Below, in pieces: positions 31,536 to 39,902 of a DNA stretch of 42,545 nucleotides (positions are counted from its first letter, which is position 1; the number at the start of each line of letters is the position of its first letter). The notes below the pieces were generated by a model that saw only the letters and a program-made list of their open reading frames with translations, did no database searches and was not told the DNA's origin. A program made the translations under genes and the position numbers. The stretch comes from Gemmatimonadaceae bacterium (GTDB taxonomy: Bacteria > Gemmatimonadota > Gemmatimonadetes > Gemmatimonadales > Gemmatimonadaceae): contig WYBP01000015.1 of the NCBI GenBank assembly GCA_011525845.1, forward strand, positions 110,723-153,267. Direction: 5' to 3'.

Positions 31536-32843
31536 CTACAGGTCGAACGCGAGGAGGATCATCGCCGTCACGACCGCGATCTGGATCAGGATGAACGGGA
31601 TCGCGCCCCGGTAGATCGCCGTGGTGGGGATCGTCGGTGGCGTGACCCCGCGCAGGTAGAAGAGCGCGAAGCCGAAGGGCGGCGTGAGGAAGGACGACTG
31701 CATGTTCACCGCGAGCAGCACGCCGAGCCAGGTGAGGTCGATCCCGAGCGAGGCCGCCGGGGCGACGATCAGCGGCACGATGATGAAGCAGATCTCGAAG
31801 AAGTCGATGAAGAACCCGAGCAGGAAGACGATCAGGTTGAGCACGATCAGGAAGCCGATCGCGCCGCCCGGGAGGTTCGTCAGCACGTCGTGCAGCCAGA
31901 GGTCGCCGTTCAGCCCGCGGAGCACGAGCGCGAACGCGGTGGAGCCGATCAGCAGGAAGACCACCATGATCGTCAGGCGCGACGTCTCGTTGGTGGCCTC
32001 GTCGAGGATCTTCCGCGTGAGCTGGCGGTTGGCGAGCGCCAGGAGCATCGCACCCACCGCGCCGAGCGCGCCGGCCTCTGTGGGCGTGGCGATCCCGGCG
32101 AAGATGCTCCCCAGCACCACGAGGATCAGCACCAGCGGCGGGATGAGCGAGGTGAACACCTTGCGCGCGATCTCCGCGCCGCCGATGTCGTACACCTCGC
32201 GCGGGAGCGCGGGCGCGGCCTTGGGCCGCACGGTCGCGATCGCCGCCGCGTAGAGGATGTAGAGTCCGGTGAGCGCCAGGCCCGGGATGATCGCCGCCTG
32301 GAAGAGCGCGCCCACCGAGACGCCGAGCTGGTCCCCGAGCACGATGAGCACGATGCTCGGCGGGATGATCTGCCCGAGCGTGCCCGCGGCGGCGATGATC
32401 CCGAGTGCCAGCTCGCGCTGGTAGCCGTAGCGCAGCATCACGGGGAGCGAGATGAGCCCCATCGCCGTCACCGATGCGCCGACGACCCCGGTCGCCGCGG
32501 CGAGGAGCGCGCCGACGAACACCACGCCGATCCCGAGCCCGCCGCGCAGGCGGCCGAACAGGATGCCGATCGATTCCAGCAGGTCCTCGGCCAGCCGCGA
32601 CTTCTGCAGCACCGCGCCCATGAAGATGAAGAACGGGATCGCGAGCAGCGTGTAGTTCGACATGGTGCCGAACGCGCGCTCCGGCATGGCCCGGAGCAGC
32701 ATCCAGTCGAAGTGCCCGGCGATCGACCCGATGAAGGCGAAGAGGAGCGCCGTGCCCGCGAGGGCGAAGGCGACGGGATAGCCGCTGAAGATGATGACGA
32801 GGGCCACGACGAACATCGCCGGCCCCCAGATGCCGTCGCTCAA
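31536..32843 (-). CDS. dctM: TRAP transporter large permease
   Basis: A 435-residue polytopic protein with about 12 helices, the DctM subunit that carries sodium-coupled transport of the substrate held by the binding protein. Recognisable runs include GTMSNYTLLAIPFFIFMGAVL (the family's conserved early helix), LRGGLGIGVVFVGALLAAATGVVGASV, AAGTLGQIIPPSIVLIVLG and GLYILYAAAIATVRPKAAPALP. The likely start is TTG at 32843, which overlaps the stop of the small permease by 4 bases (TTGA). An ATG at 32819, eight codons later, is the alternative. Order on the strand is small then large subunit, as usual. The gene converges on the binding-protein gene 4 bases away. Confidence 0.9.
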   Translation of the reverse strand: MSDGIWGPAMFVVALVIIFSGYPVAFALAGTALLFAFIGSIAGHFDWMLLRAMPERAFGTMSNYTLLAIPFFIFMGAVLQKSRLAEDLLESIGILFGRLRGGLGIGVVFVGALLAAATGVVGASVTAMGLISLPVMLRYGYQRELALGIIAAAGTLGQIIPPSIVLIVLGDQLGVSVGALFQAAIIPGLALTGLYILYAAAIATVRPKAAPALPREVYDIGGAEIARKVFTSLIPPLVLILVVLGSIFAGIATPTEAGALGAVGAMLLALANRQLTRKILDEATNETSRLTIMVVFLLIGSTAFALVLRGLNGDLWLHDVLTNLPGGAIGFLIVLNLIVFLLGFFIDFFEICFIIVPLIVAPAASLGIDLTWLGVLLAVNMQSSFLTPPFGFALFYLRGVTPPTIPTTAIYRGAIPFILIQIAVVTAMILLAFDL

Positions 32844-33415
32844 ACGGCCTCCACGTGGTGCGTGGGTGGCACGTCCGCCGCCGCGGCGTCGGCGGGGATC
32901 AGGCCGCGCAGGATCGCCGTGCGCGTGATCAGCTGCGAGAGCCCCTGCAGGAAGAGGAGCACGAAGCAGATGAGGATCACGGTCTTGATCGGGTAGCGGA
33001 TGAGCCCACCCGGATCGGGCGACCCCTCACGCACCACCCAGGAGTTGTGCACGGCGGGCCACGAGGTCACGAGCATCATCACGCAGAAGGGGAGGAGGAA
33101 GAGCAGCGTGCCCGCGATGTCGATCCACGCCTTCGCGCGCGGCGCGAGGCGCTCGTACAGGACGTCCACCCGCACATGCATCTCCTGCCGCAGCCCCGCC
33201 GCGGCCCCCAGCAGGAAGATGAGGCTGAACATGTACCACTGGATGTCGAGGTACGAGTTCGACGAGAGCGACACGCCGGTGAACTTGGTGGCGTAGCGGA
33301 GGAGCGCGTTCAGCGCGCCGACGAAGATCATGGCGAGGGTCAGCCAGCGGATCATCGTGTAGACCGCGTCATTCATCCGGTCGACGGCCCGGGCGAAGGA
33401 GAGCAGATTTCGCAT
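32840..33415 (-). CDS. dctQ: TRAP transporter small permease
   Basis: A 191-residue protein with four membrane helices (about 22-42, 59-79, 99-119 and 139-163), the usual layout of DctQ. RYATKFTGVSLSSNSYLDIQWYMFSLIFLLGAAAGLRQEMHVRVDVLYERL contains the family's W-Y-x-F/L-S-x-x-F-L-L-x-x-A-x-x-L-x-x-x-x-H-V-R-V-D pattern. It couples with the large permease, with which it overlaps by 4 bases. A -10 box (TAGAAT, 33426-33421) ends 5 bases before the ATG, suggesting a leaderless message. The divergent neighbour encodes a beta-propeller protein. Confidence 0.88.
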   Translation of the reverse strand: MRNLLSFARAVDRMNDAVYTMIRWLTLAMIFVGALNALLRYATKFTGVSLSSNSYLDIQWYMFSLIFLLGAAAGLRQEMHVRVDVLYERLAPRAKAWIDIAGTLLFLLPFCVMMLVTSWPAVHNSWVVREGSPDPGGLIRYPIKTVILICFVLLFLQGLSQLITRTAILRGLIPADAAAADVPPTHHVEAV

Positions 33416-33420
33416 GCACG

Positions 33421-33426
33421 ATTCTA
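33421..33426 (-). promoter_or_regulatory. -10 box for the TRAP permease genes
   Basis: TAGAAT on the minus strand (33426-33421) is followed by 5 bases and then ATG at 33415, so transcription may begin at the start codon. No good -35 is seen. The divergent propeller gene has its start on the other side of this box. Confidence 0.4.
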
Positions 33427-33470
33427 ACCGGGACCGGATGGACCCGCTACGGAAGACCCGGCTGGCCGGG

Positions 33471-34514
33471 ATGGTGCGGCGCATGACCGCCGCCCTGCTG
33501 CTGATCGCCGCCCTACCGGCGGCCGCGCGCGCACACCCCGGATCGGGTCTCGTCGTCGACCGCGCGGGGACCGTGTACTTCGTGGTCCCGGGCTCGCACC
33601 GGATCATGCGGGTCACCCGCGACGGGCACGCCTCCGTCTTCGTCGATGACGGACGACTCCGCGCACCGCACCACCTCACGCTGCGGTCCGACGGCGCGCT
33701 CTTCGTGGCCTCCGACCACGATGGGGTCGTCTGGCGGATCCACACCGACGGATCGCTCGAGGAGCATTTCCGCTCCGCCCAGCTTCCCCGCTCCGCTCCG
33801 GGATTCAGCCCCTTCGCCGTCGGGTTCGGCGGGGATCCGTTCACGGTGGATGACGCCGGTGAGGTCTACGCCGTGCGAACGATCCTGGCCGTCGAGGTCG
33901 TGCGGATCTCCCGGACCTCGGAGGTGAAACGCCTTGGCGGCGAGACGCGGTTCGGCGACCTGCACGGCAGCAGCTTCGCCTGGGGCCCGGAGGGCGGGCT
34001 CTATGTCACCGACACCGATCGCGTCTGGCGCGTGCTCGCGGACACCGCGGTGGAGCTCCGCCCGGCGCTCACGTGGATGGAGCGGATCCAGGCGCGCCTC
34101 GTGGATCTCCCGCCCTGGCGCGCGATGGGGCTGGCCCTGGACAGTCTCGGGAACATCTTCGTCGCCGACCAACGACAGGGCCGGGTGCGGCGGCTGGCGC
34201 CCAACGGCCGGGAGAACACTCCGGCGTGGATCGCCGAGGTGCGATTCGGCCAGCCGACAGGCGTGACCGTCTCGGGCGAGAACGTGTACGTCCTGGACGC
34301 CGGCGGTCCACTCGGCGGTGGTGTCTGGAGGATCGGGCCCGATGGGCGTACCCTGCTCTACGGGTCGCGGCGCTGGCGGCTCGTGGCGATGCTCCTCCTC
34401 CCCGTCTTCGTCTCGCTCCTCACCGTGGCGTGGAGCCGCGGATACCGGCGTCGCGCGTCATCCGGGAGCGGCGACGACGCCGGGAGCGTTCCCGGCACCC
34501 CATCCGTAGTTTAG
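33471..34514 (+). CDS. Exported NHL/SMP-30-like beta-propeller protein with C-terminal membrane anchor
   Basis: About 347 residues. A signal peptide (MVRRMTAALLLIAALPAAARA) leads into repeated short strands: GSGLVVDRAGTVYFVVPGSHRIMRVTRDGHASVF, HHLTLRSDGALFVASDHDGVVWRI, FTVDDAGEVYAVR, SFAWGPEGGLYVTDTDRVWRV, GLALDSLGNIFVADQRQGRVRRLAPNGRE and PTGVTVSGENVYVLDAG. Six such repeats fit a six-bladed propeller of the NHL/SMP-30 type. A C-terminal helix (RLVAMLLLPVFVSLLTVAW) with a basic tail anchors it with the propeller outside. Such proteins bind or hydrolyse small molecules; none is indicated. Start choice: ATG at 33414 would overlap the divergent gene's start codon, and 33438 and 33483 are also possible; 33471 gives the best signal peptide. 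Confidence 0.65.
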   Translation: MVRRMTAALLLIAALPAAARAHPGSGLVVDRAGTVYFVVPGSHRIMRVTRDGHASVFVDDGRLRAPHHLTLRSDGALFVASDHDGVVWRIHTDGSLEEHFRSAQLPRSAPGFSPFAVGFGGDPFTVDDAGEVYAVRTILAVEVVRISRTSEVKRLGGETRFGDLHGSSFAWGPEGGLYVTDTDRVWRVLADTAVELRPALTWMERIQARLVDLPPWRAMGLALDSLGNIFVADQRQGRVRRLAPNGRENTPAWIAEVRFGQPTGVTVSGENVYVLDAGGPLGGGVWRIGPDGRTLLYGSRRWRLVAMLLLPVFVSLLTVAWSRGYRRRASSGSGDDAGSVPGTPSVV

Positions 34515-34535
34515 GAGCGACACGTCGATCGAAGC

Positions 34536-36926
34536 ATGCCTGAACCCAAGCACCCCGGACTCATGCGCCTCGCTCCCCTCGCCCTTCGGCTCGCGAGCCT
34601 CGCCGCACTCGCCTCGACCTGCGTCACGCTGCCGACACCGCTCCGCGCGCAGGGCGCGGCGACGCCGGCCCCATACCAGTTCACCATCGAGGACTACGCC
34701 CGCGCCGAGCGCTTCCTCGGCGCGAACGCGAGCCCGCTGGTGAGCGGGATGGCGGGACGGCCGACCTGGCTCGCGGACGGCCGCGCCTGGTACCGCGTGA
34801 GCACGAGCGGAGGTGGGGGCTCCTTCGTGATGGTGGACCCCGTCCGTCGCACCCGCGGCCCGGCGTTCGACCACGCCCGGCTCGCCGCGGCTCTGACCAC
34901 GGCGACCGGGAGCCGCGTGGAGGCCGACCGGCTCCCCTTCCAGGTCTTCGAGCTCGCGGCCGGCGGCCAGCTCACGGTGACCCTTCGCGGACAGCGCATG
35001 CGGTGCGACCTCACGGCCTACACCTGCGCGAGCGCGGGCGCCACGCGCCCGGCGCCTCCCAACTCGCGCACCTCCCCGGACGGCAAGTGGGCCGTGTTCA
35101 TCAAGGACCACAACCTCTGGATGCGCGACCTCCACACGGGCGATGAGGGAGCGCTCACCACCGACGGCATCCAGGACTTCGGCTACGCCACCGACAACGC
35201 CGGGTGGACGCACAGCGCGAACCCGGTCATCACCTGGTCGCCGGACAGCCGGCAGATCGCGACCTTCCAGCACGACGGCCGCGGGGTGCGCGACATGTAC
35301 CTCGTGAGCACCAACGTCGGCACGCCCACCCTCCAGGCCTGGAAGTACCCGGTGCCGGGGGACAGTGTGATCTTCCGCATCTCGCGCGTGATCATCAGCC
35401 AGGGCCCTGACGGGCGCCCGCGCGTGGTGCGGCTGCAGATGCCGCCGGACCAGCACCGCTCCACCGTCTCCGACCACGTCTCGTGCGGCGGCAGCATCTG
35501 CGACACCCAGTGGTATCCCGACGGGTCGCATCTCGCGTTCATCTCGAGCTCACGCGACCACAAGGACGCCTGGCTCCGCATCGCCGACGCGCGGACGGGT
35601 GCGGTGCGCACCGTGCTGCACGAACGGAGCGAGACACAGCTCGGCGACGCCTCGCTGCCGGAGGACCTCTGGCGCGTGCTGCCCGCCTCCAACGAGGTCA
35701 TCTGGTGGAGCCAGCGCGACAACTGGATCCACCTCTACCTTTACGACCTCACCACCGGCGCGCTCAAGAACCCCATCACCACCGGCGACGGGAACGTCAC
35801 GGAGGTCGTGCGCGTGGACGAGAAGGCGCGGCAGGTCTGGTTCACCGCGGTCGGCCGCGAGGCGGGTCGCGACCCGTACTTCCAGCACCTCTACCGCGTG
35901 GGGTTCGACGGAAAGGGGCTGACCCTTCTCACCCCCGAGCCGCGCCATCACACGGTCTCCGTCTCCCCCGACGGGCGCTTCATCCTCGACACCTACTCCA
36001 CCCCCGACACGCCCCCGGTCACGGTGCTCCGCGACCGCGATGGCCGGGTGCTGCAGGCCCTCGAACGCGCCGACATCTCCGCGCTCCTCGCCTCCGGGTG
36101 GCGCGCGCCGGTCCCGGTGCGCGTCAAGGCGCGCGACGGGACGACGGACATCTACGGCCTGATGTACCTGCCCACGCACCTCGATTCCACGAAGAAGTAC
36201 CCGATCATCAACCACATCTACCCGGGGCCGCAGTCGGGGAGCGTGGGGCCGCGCTCCTTCATCCCCGCCCGCGGCGACAACCAGGCGCTCGCCGAGCTCG
36301 GCTTCGTGGTCGTCGAGCTCGACGGGATGGGCACGCCGGGCCGCTCCAAGGCGTTCCACGACTACTACTACGGCCGGATGGGGGACAACACGATCCCCGA
36401 CCAGGTCGCCGGCATGAAGGAGCTCGCGGCGCGGCACCCCTTCATCGACATCGAGAACGTCGGCATCTGGGGCCACTCGGGAGGCGGATTCGCCACGGCG
36501 GCGGCGATGTTCCGCCATCCCGACTTCTTCGACGTCGGCATCTCCGAGTCCGGCAACCACGACAACCGGAACTACGAGGACGACTGGGGGGAGCGGTATC
36601 AGGGCCTCCTCGTGCGCACGGACTCCTCCGACAACTACGCGGCCGAGGCGAACCAGACCTACGCCAAGGACCTCCGCGGGAAGCTCTTCCTGATCCACGG
36701 CATGATGGACGACAACGTCCCGCCCTACAACACGACGCTCGTGGCCGACGCCCTCATGAAGGCGGGGAAGGACTTCGACATGCTGATGCTGCCGCACGCC
36801 CGGCACGGCTTCGGCGCGGACGGCCCCTACATCATGCGCAGGCGCTGGGATTACTTCGTGACGCACCTGCAGAAGAACATCCCGCCCAGGGAGTACCGGA
36901 TCGGCCAGCCGCGGATCGTGCCCTGA
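34536..36926 (+). CDS. Secreted dipeptidyl-peptidase-IV-like S9 serine peptidase
   Basis: A 796-residue exported peptidase. After the signal (ending TPLRAQ) comes a DPPIV N-terminal propeller, including SPDGKWAVFIKDHNLWMRDL, TWSPDSRQIATFQHD and TQWYPDGSHLAFISSSRDHKDAWLRIAD. The C-terminal alpha/beta-hydrolase domain has the nucleophile in GHSGGGF (Ser648), an Asp in HGMMDDNVPPYN and a His in PHARHGFG, the right order for S9. GHSGGGF is less common than the GWSYGG of classic DPPIV. It removes dipeptides or short peptides from proline-containing ends in related enzymes. The ATG at 34563 could also be the start. It is followed 71 bases later by the amidohydrolase gene and may be in one unit. Confidence 0.9.
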   Translation: MPEPKHPGLMRLAPLALRLASLAALASTCVTLPTPLRAQGAATPAPYQFTIEDYARAERFLGANASPLVSGMAGRPTWLADGRAWYRVSTSGGGGSFVMVDPVRRTRGPAFDHARLAAALTTATGSRVEADRLPFQVFELAAGGQLTVTLRGQRMRCDLTAYTCASAGATRPAPPNSRTSPDGKWAVFIKDHNLWMRDLHTGDEGALTTDGIQDFGYATDNAGWTHSANPVITWSPDSRQIATFQHDGRGVRDMYLVSTNVGTPTLQAWKYPVPGDSVIFRISRVIISQGPDGRPRVVRLQMPPDQHRSTVSDHVSCGGSICDTQWYPDGSHLAFISSSRDHKDAWLRIADARTGAVRTVLHERSETQLGDASLPEDLWRVLPASNEVIWWSQRDNWIHLYLYDLTTGALKNPITTGDGNVTEVVRVDEKARQVWFTAVGREAGRDPYFQHLYRVGFDGKGLTLLTPEPRHHTVSVSPDGRFILDTYSTPDTPPVTVLRDRDGRVLQALERADISALLASGWRAPVPVRVKARDGTTDIYGLMYLPTHLDSTKKYPIINHIYPGPQSGSVGPRSFIPARGDNQALAELGFVVVELDGMGTPGRSKAFHDYYYGRMGDNTIPDQVAGMKELAARHPFIDIENVGIWGHSGGGFATAAAMFRHPDFFDVGISESGNHDNRNYEDDWGERYQGLLVRTDSSDNYAAEANQTYAKDLRGKLFLIHGMMDDNVPPYNTTLVADALMKAGKDFDMLMLPHARHGFGADGPYIMRRRWDYFVTHLQKNIPPREYRIGQPRIVP

Positions 36927-36997
36927 GCGCGCATCCCGGCCCGGCCGTCCATCCGGTTATCGTTCGTGCACCTCGATCATCCAACCCCGAGTCGCTG

Positions 36998-38218
36998 ATG
37001 CGCATCCGTTCCCTGCTCTCGTCCTCCCTGGTCGCCGTCGTCCTCTCCGCCGCCACGGCGATCGCGTGCGGGGCGCAGCCCGGCGGAGGCCAGAACCGCG
37101 GCACCCCGATCAAGGACGGCGAGCAGTGCCCTCCGGGGATGACCGAAGTCCGCCCGCGCAACTGCCAGGCGCCCACGCTGGACCCGCCGAGCATCCTCGA
37201 CTACCGCCCGCGCTCGACGCTCGTGGCGCCCGCGCATCCGGTCCCGAAGGCCAAGTTCCCGGCCATCGACTACCACGGGCACCCGTTCCAGCAGCTCAAC
37301 TCCGCCGCCGGGCTGAATGAGCTCGGCGATGCCATGGACGCCCTGAACATCCGCGTCATGATCGCGGCGAACAGCGTCTCGGGCGAGGCGCTCAAGCGGC
37401 AGGCGGCGCTCGTCGCCGCCTCCCCACGCATGAAGGACCGTGTGCGCTTCCTCACGGGCATCGATTTCAGCGGCGTCGGGCCCGGCTGGGCCGAGAAGGC
37501 CATCGCGCAGCTCGAGGCCGACGCGGCGGCGGGCGCCGTCGGCATCGGCGAGATCGGCAAGAACCTCGGACTCCGCACCACCAAGCCCGACGGGAGCCGG
37601 CTCCGCATCGACGACCCCGCGCTCGACCCCGTCTGGGCCGCGGCCGCACGCCTCAAGCTCCCGGTCTTCATCCACACCGCGGACCCGCAGGAGTTCTGGC
37701 AGCCGATCGACTTCAACAACGAGCGCTGGCTCGAGCTCGCGCTCTTCCCCAACCGCCGCTACCCCGCCGACGAGTTCCCGAGCTTCGAGCAGCTCGCCAC
37801 CGAGCGCGACAACATGGTGCGCCGGAACCGGAACACCACCTTCATCATCGCGCACCTCGGCTGGCACGCGAACGACCTCGGGCGGCTCGGCAAGCTGATG
37901 GACGAGATGCCCAATCTCATGTCCGAGGTGGGCGCCGTGCTCTACGACATCGGCCGCCAGCCGCGGGCGGCGCACGACTTCTTCGTGAAGTACCAGGACC
38001 GCATCCTCTTCGGGAAAGATTCCTTCCAGCCCGAGGAGTATCCGTACTACTGGCGCGTCTTCGAGACGCGGGACGACTACTTCGACTATTACCGCGACTA
38101 CCACGCGAGCTGGAAGCTCTACGGGATCGACCTGCCGGACGAGGTCCTGAAGAAGGTCTACTTCGCCAACGCGCTCCGGATCACCGGGGGCATTCCGCAG
38201 GGGGGATGGCCGCGCTGA
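36998..38218 (+). CDS. Exported amidohydrolase-2-family metallohydrolase
   Basis: A 406-residue exported protein (signal ending AIACGAQ). After a linker with a small cysteine pair (EQCPPGMTEVRPRNCQAP), residues from about 85 form an amidohydrolase_2 barrel: H-x-H in IDYHGHPF, GIGEIGKNLGL, VFIHTADP, FIIAHLGWHAN and the closing Asp in LFGKDSFQP. These are the metal ligands and catalytic residues of this TIM-barrel group, which includes decarboxylases and hydrolases of aromatic acids. The substrate is unknown. I chose the ATG at 36998 for the signal peptide. It lies 71 bases after the S9 peptidase, with TTATCG-like AT-rich bases between, so it may have its own promoter. It converges on the VOC gene 7 bases away. 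Confidence 0.87.
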   Translation: MRIRSLLSSSLVAVVLSAATAIACGAQPGGGQNRGTPIKDGEQCPPGMTEVRPRNCQAPTLDPPSILDYRPRSTLVAPAHPVPKAKFPAIDYHGHPFQQLNSAAGLNELGDAMDALNIRVMIAANSVSGEALKRQAALVAASPRMKDRVRFLTGIDFSGVGPGWAEKAIAQLEADAAAGAVGIGEIGKNLGLRTTKPDGSRLRIDDPALDPVWAAAARLKLPVFIHTADPQEFWQPIDFNNERWLELALFPNRRYPADEFPSFEQLATERDNMVRRNRNTTFIIAHLGWHANDLGRLGKLMDEMPNLMSEVGAVLYDIGRQPRAAHDFFVKYQDRILFGKDSFQPEEYPYYWRVFETRDDYFDYYRDYHASWKLYGIDLPDEVLKKVYFANALRITGGIPQGGWPR

Positions 38219-38225
38219 GAAGCGC

Positions 38226-38999
38226 TCACATCGGCTCGTAGGTCATCACGGAGAACATCACCCCCTGCGGGGAGATGAGCCCGGCGAAGCGCCCGACGCC
38301 GGGGACGTCGTTCGCCGGGACGCACACCGACGCACCGGCCTTCTCCGCCGCGGCCACGGTGGCGTCCACGTCGCGCACGGTGAAGTAGACGCCCCAGAAG
38401 GGCGGCATCTCCCCCATCTCCGGAACGGGAGCCATCATCCCGGCCACCCAGGTCTCTCCGAGCTTGAAGCTCGTGTAGGTGAATCCGGGCATCTCCATCG
38501 CCTCGGCCTTCCAGCCGAAGAGCGTCGCGTAGAACTTGGACGCCCGCGCCACGTCGGGGGTGATGCTCTCGAACCAGCTCGGGGCGCCGTGCTCGGTGCC
38601 CTCGGCCTCCATCCCCGGGCTCTTGCGTGGCTGCCAGAGGTCGAACGCGGCGCCGGTCGGGTCCACGCAGGCCACCATTCGGCCCTGGTCCATGACGTCG
38701 ACCCCCGGTGCCGCCTTGCCACCGAGCTTCCGGATCCGCTCGCCCACGGCATCGGCGTCGTCCACGCGGATCATCACGCCGATCCCCGGCGGGGTGCCGG
38801 GAGGCGTTCCCGGGGCGGCCAGGTCGAAGATCCCACCGACCCGCTTGCCGTCCACGTGGATGCCGTGCCCCATGTCGCCCGGGAGCGGCGTGTAGGTCCA
38901 GCCGAGCAGTGACGCGAAGAAGGCACGCGCCTTCCCGGGCTCGGGCGTGAGGATGTTGACCCAGCAGAACTCGCCGGTCTTCCGCAGGCGTGTGGTCAT
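38226..38999 (-). CDS. Two-module VOC-family protein
   Basis: A 257-residue protein with two VOC modules in a row. The first has GEFCWVNILTPEPGKARAFFASLLGWTYTPL, DDADAVGERIRKLGGKAAPGV and CVDPTGAAFDLWQPRKSPG. The second has PSWFESITPDVARASKFYATLFGWKAEAM, VYFTVRDVDATVAAAEKAGASVCVP and LISPQGVMFSVMTYEP. This is the layout of the hydroxylase-like VOC proteins found in actinobacteria and others, whose ligand is not settled. The ATG at 38999 overlaps the stop of the AlkD-like gene by 4 bases (ATGA), so the two are translated together. Confidence 0.86.
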   Translation of the reverse strand: MTTRLRKTGEFCWVNILTPEPGKARAFFASLLGWTYTPLPGDMGHGIHVDGKRVGGIFDLAAPGTPPGTPPGIGVMIRVDDADAVGERIRKLGGKAAPGVDVMDQGRMVACVDPTGAAFDLWQPRKSPGMEAEGTEHGAPSWFESITPDVARASKFYATLFGWKAEAMEMPGFTYTSFKLGETWVAGMMAPVPEMGEMPPFWGVYFTVRDVDATVAAAEKAGASVCVPANDVPGVGRFAGLISPQGVMFSVMTYEPM

Positions 39000-39769
39000 C
39001 GATGTCTGCTCGCAGCTCTGGGTGTGGCCCGGGCCTTGACGCGGCGCTCGCTCATCGCGCGCAGCCGGGGCTTGGTGGTGCGTGCGAGTCGCGCACGCGA
39101 GGCGGGGGTCCTCAGTTGTCGCAGGGCATCCGTGCCGATCCAGCGCGCCGGGGCCTCCGGCCGCGCGGCGAGCCGCCTGGCGACGGCCAGCGCGGCGCGG
39201 TTCAGTCTCGTGTTGCGCTCCGCGATCGCGCGCAGCGCCCAGTTCACCGCCTTCTTCACGAAGTTGCGGTCGTCGTGCGCCTCGCGCTCGATCCACGCCA
39301 GCGCGCGCAGGAAGGGTTCGTCCCCCGCCTCCTTGTCGTGACGTGCCAGGCTGGCCACGAGGGCGAACCCGGCCCGCTTCACGAACTCGGCCTTCCGCCT
39401 GCTCCACGCCTCCGCGCGCCCCCAGGCGTGCGGCGTGCGGTCGAAGAGGTGCATGCAGCAGGTGTCGCAGATCCCCCAGTTCTCGAAGTCGCGCGCCCAG
39501 CGGTCCATCTGCCTCACGGTGACGCGCGAGGGCTCGTCGATCAGGGCCGCCAGCATCCGCGCCTCGTACCATCCGCTCTCCCAGAGGAGGAGCGCGAGCG
39601 CGTGGTTCTTCCCCACCCGGCGCGCGATGTCGTGCAGCCGCGCGACCGACACGCCGAACACCTTCTCGGCGGTCAGACCGTAGCGGGCCATCCCGTCGCG
39701 GTTCCGCTTGCTCCCTCGCCGCTCCAGTTGGAGGAGGATCCCGGCGGCGCGCTCCTCGAGCTCGGTCAT
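38996..39769 (-). CDS. AlkD-like HEAT-repeat DNA glycosylase family protein
   Basis: A 257-residue all-helical protein of the AlkD family of DNA alkylation repair. The segments follow the family: GMARYGLTAEKVFGVSVARLHDIARRVGKNHALALLLWESGWYEARMLAALIDEP, then WARDFENWGICDTCCMHLFDRTPHAW and KRAGFALVASLARHDKE, DRNFVKKAVNWALRAIAERN. The conserved W-x-x-x-F-x-N-W-x-x-C-D and the KxxxxWALR parts line the DNA groove in AlkD. The last 45 residues are basic (RARLARTTKPRLRAMSERR, KARATPRAASRHR), like a non-specific DNA-binding tail. Some AlkD-like proteins lack excision activity, so the reaction is inferred. It overlaps the VOC gene downstream by 4 bases, an arrangement that suggests joint expression but no obvious shared pathway. 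Confidence 0.85.
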   Translation of the reverse strand: MTELEERAAGILLQLERRGSKRNRDGMARYGLTAEKVFGVSVARLHDIARRVGKNHALALLLWESGWYEARMLAALIDEPSRVTVRQMDRWARDFENWGICDTCCMHLFDRTPHAWGRAEAWSRRKAEFVKRAGFALVASLARHDKEAGDEPFLRALAWIEREAHDDRNFVKKAVNWALRAIAERNTRLNRAALAVARRLAARPEAPARWIGTDALRQLRTPASRARLARTTKPRLRAMSERRVKARATPRAASRHR

Positions 39770-39839
39770 GACTGGAGATAACGCGAACGCATGCCGCCGT
39801 CCACGGGTACCCTGGCAACACGGGCGCGGCGGCGCACCG

Positions 39840-39896
39840 TGGTATCTTTCCCGGCGGGAATCCGCTGCCCCTGCGCCACCCCGTGTCGCCTGGAGG
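39840..39896 (+). promoter_or_regulatory. Extended -10 and ribosome site for the alpha/beta hydrolase
   Basis: TGGTATCTT (39840-39848) reads as an extended -10, TG-n-TATCTT. GGAGG at 39892-39896 ends 6 bases before GTG 39903, which supports that start over any upstream codon in the frame. The leader would be about 50 bases. Confidence 0.45.
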
Positions 39897-39902
39897 TCCC
39901 TC

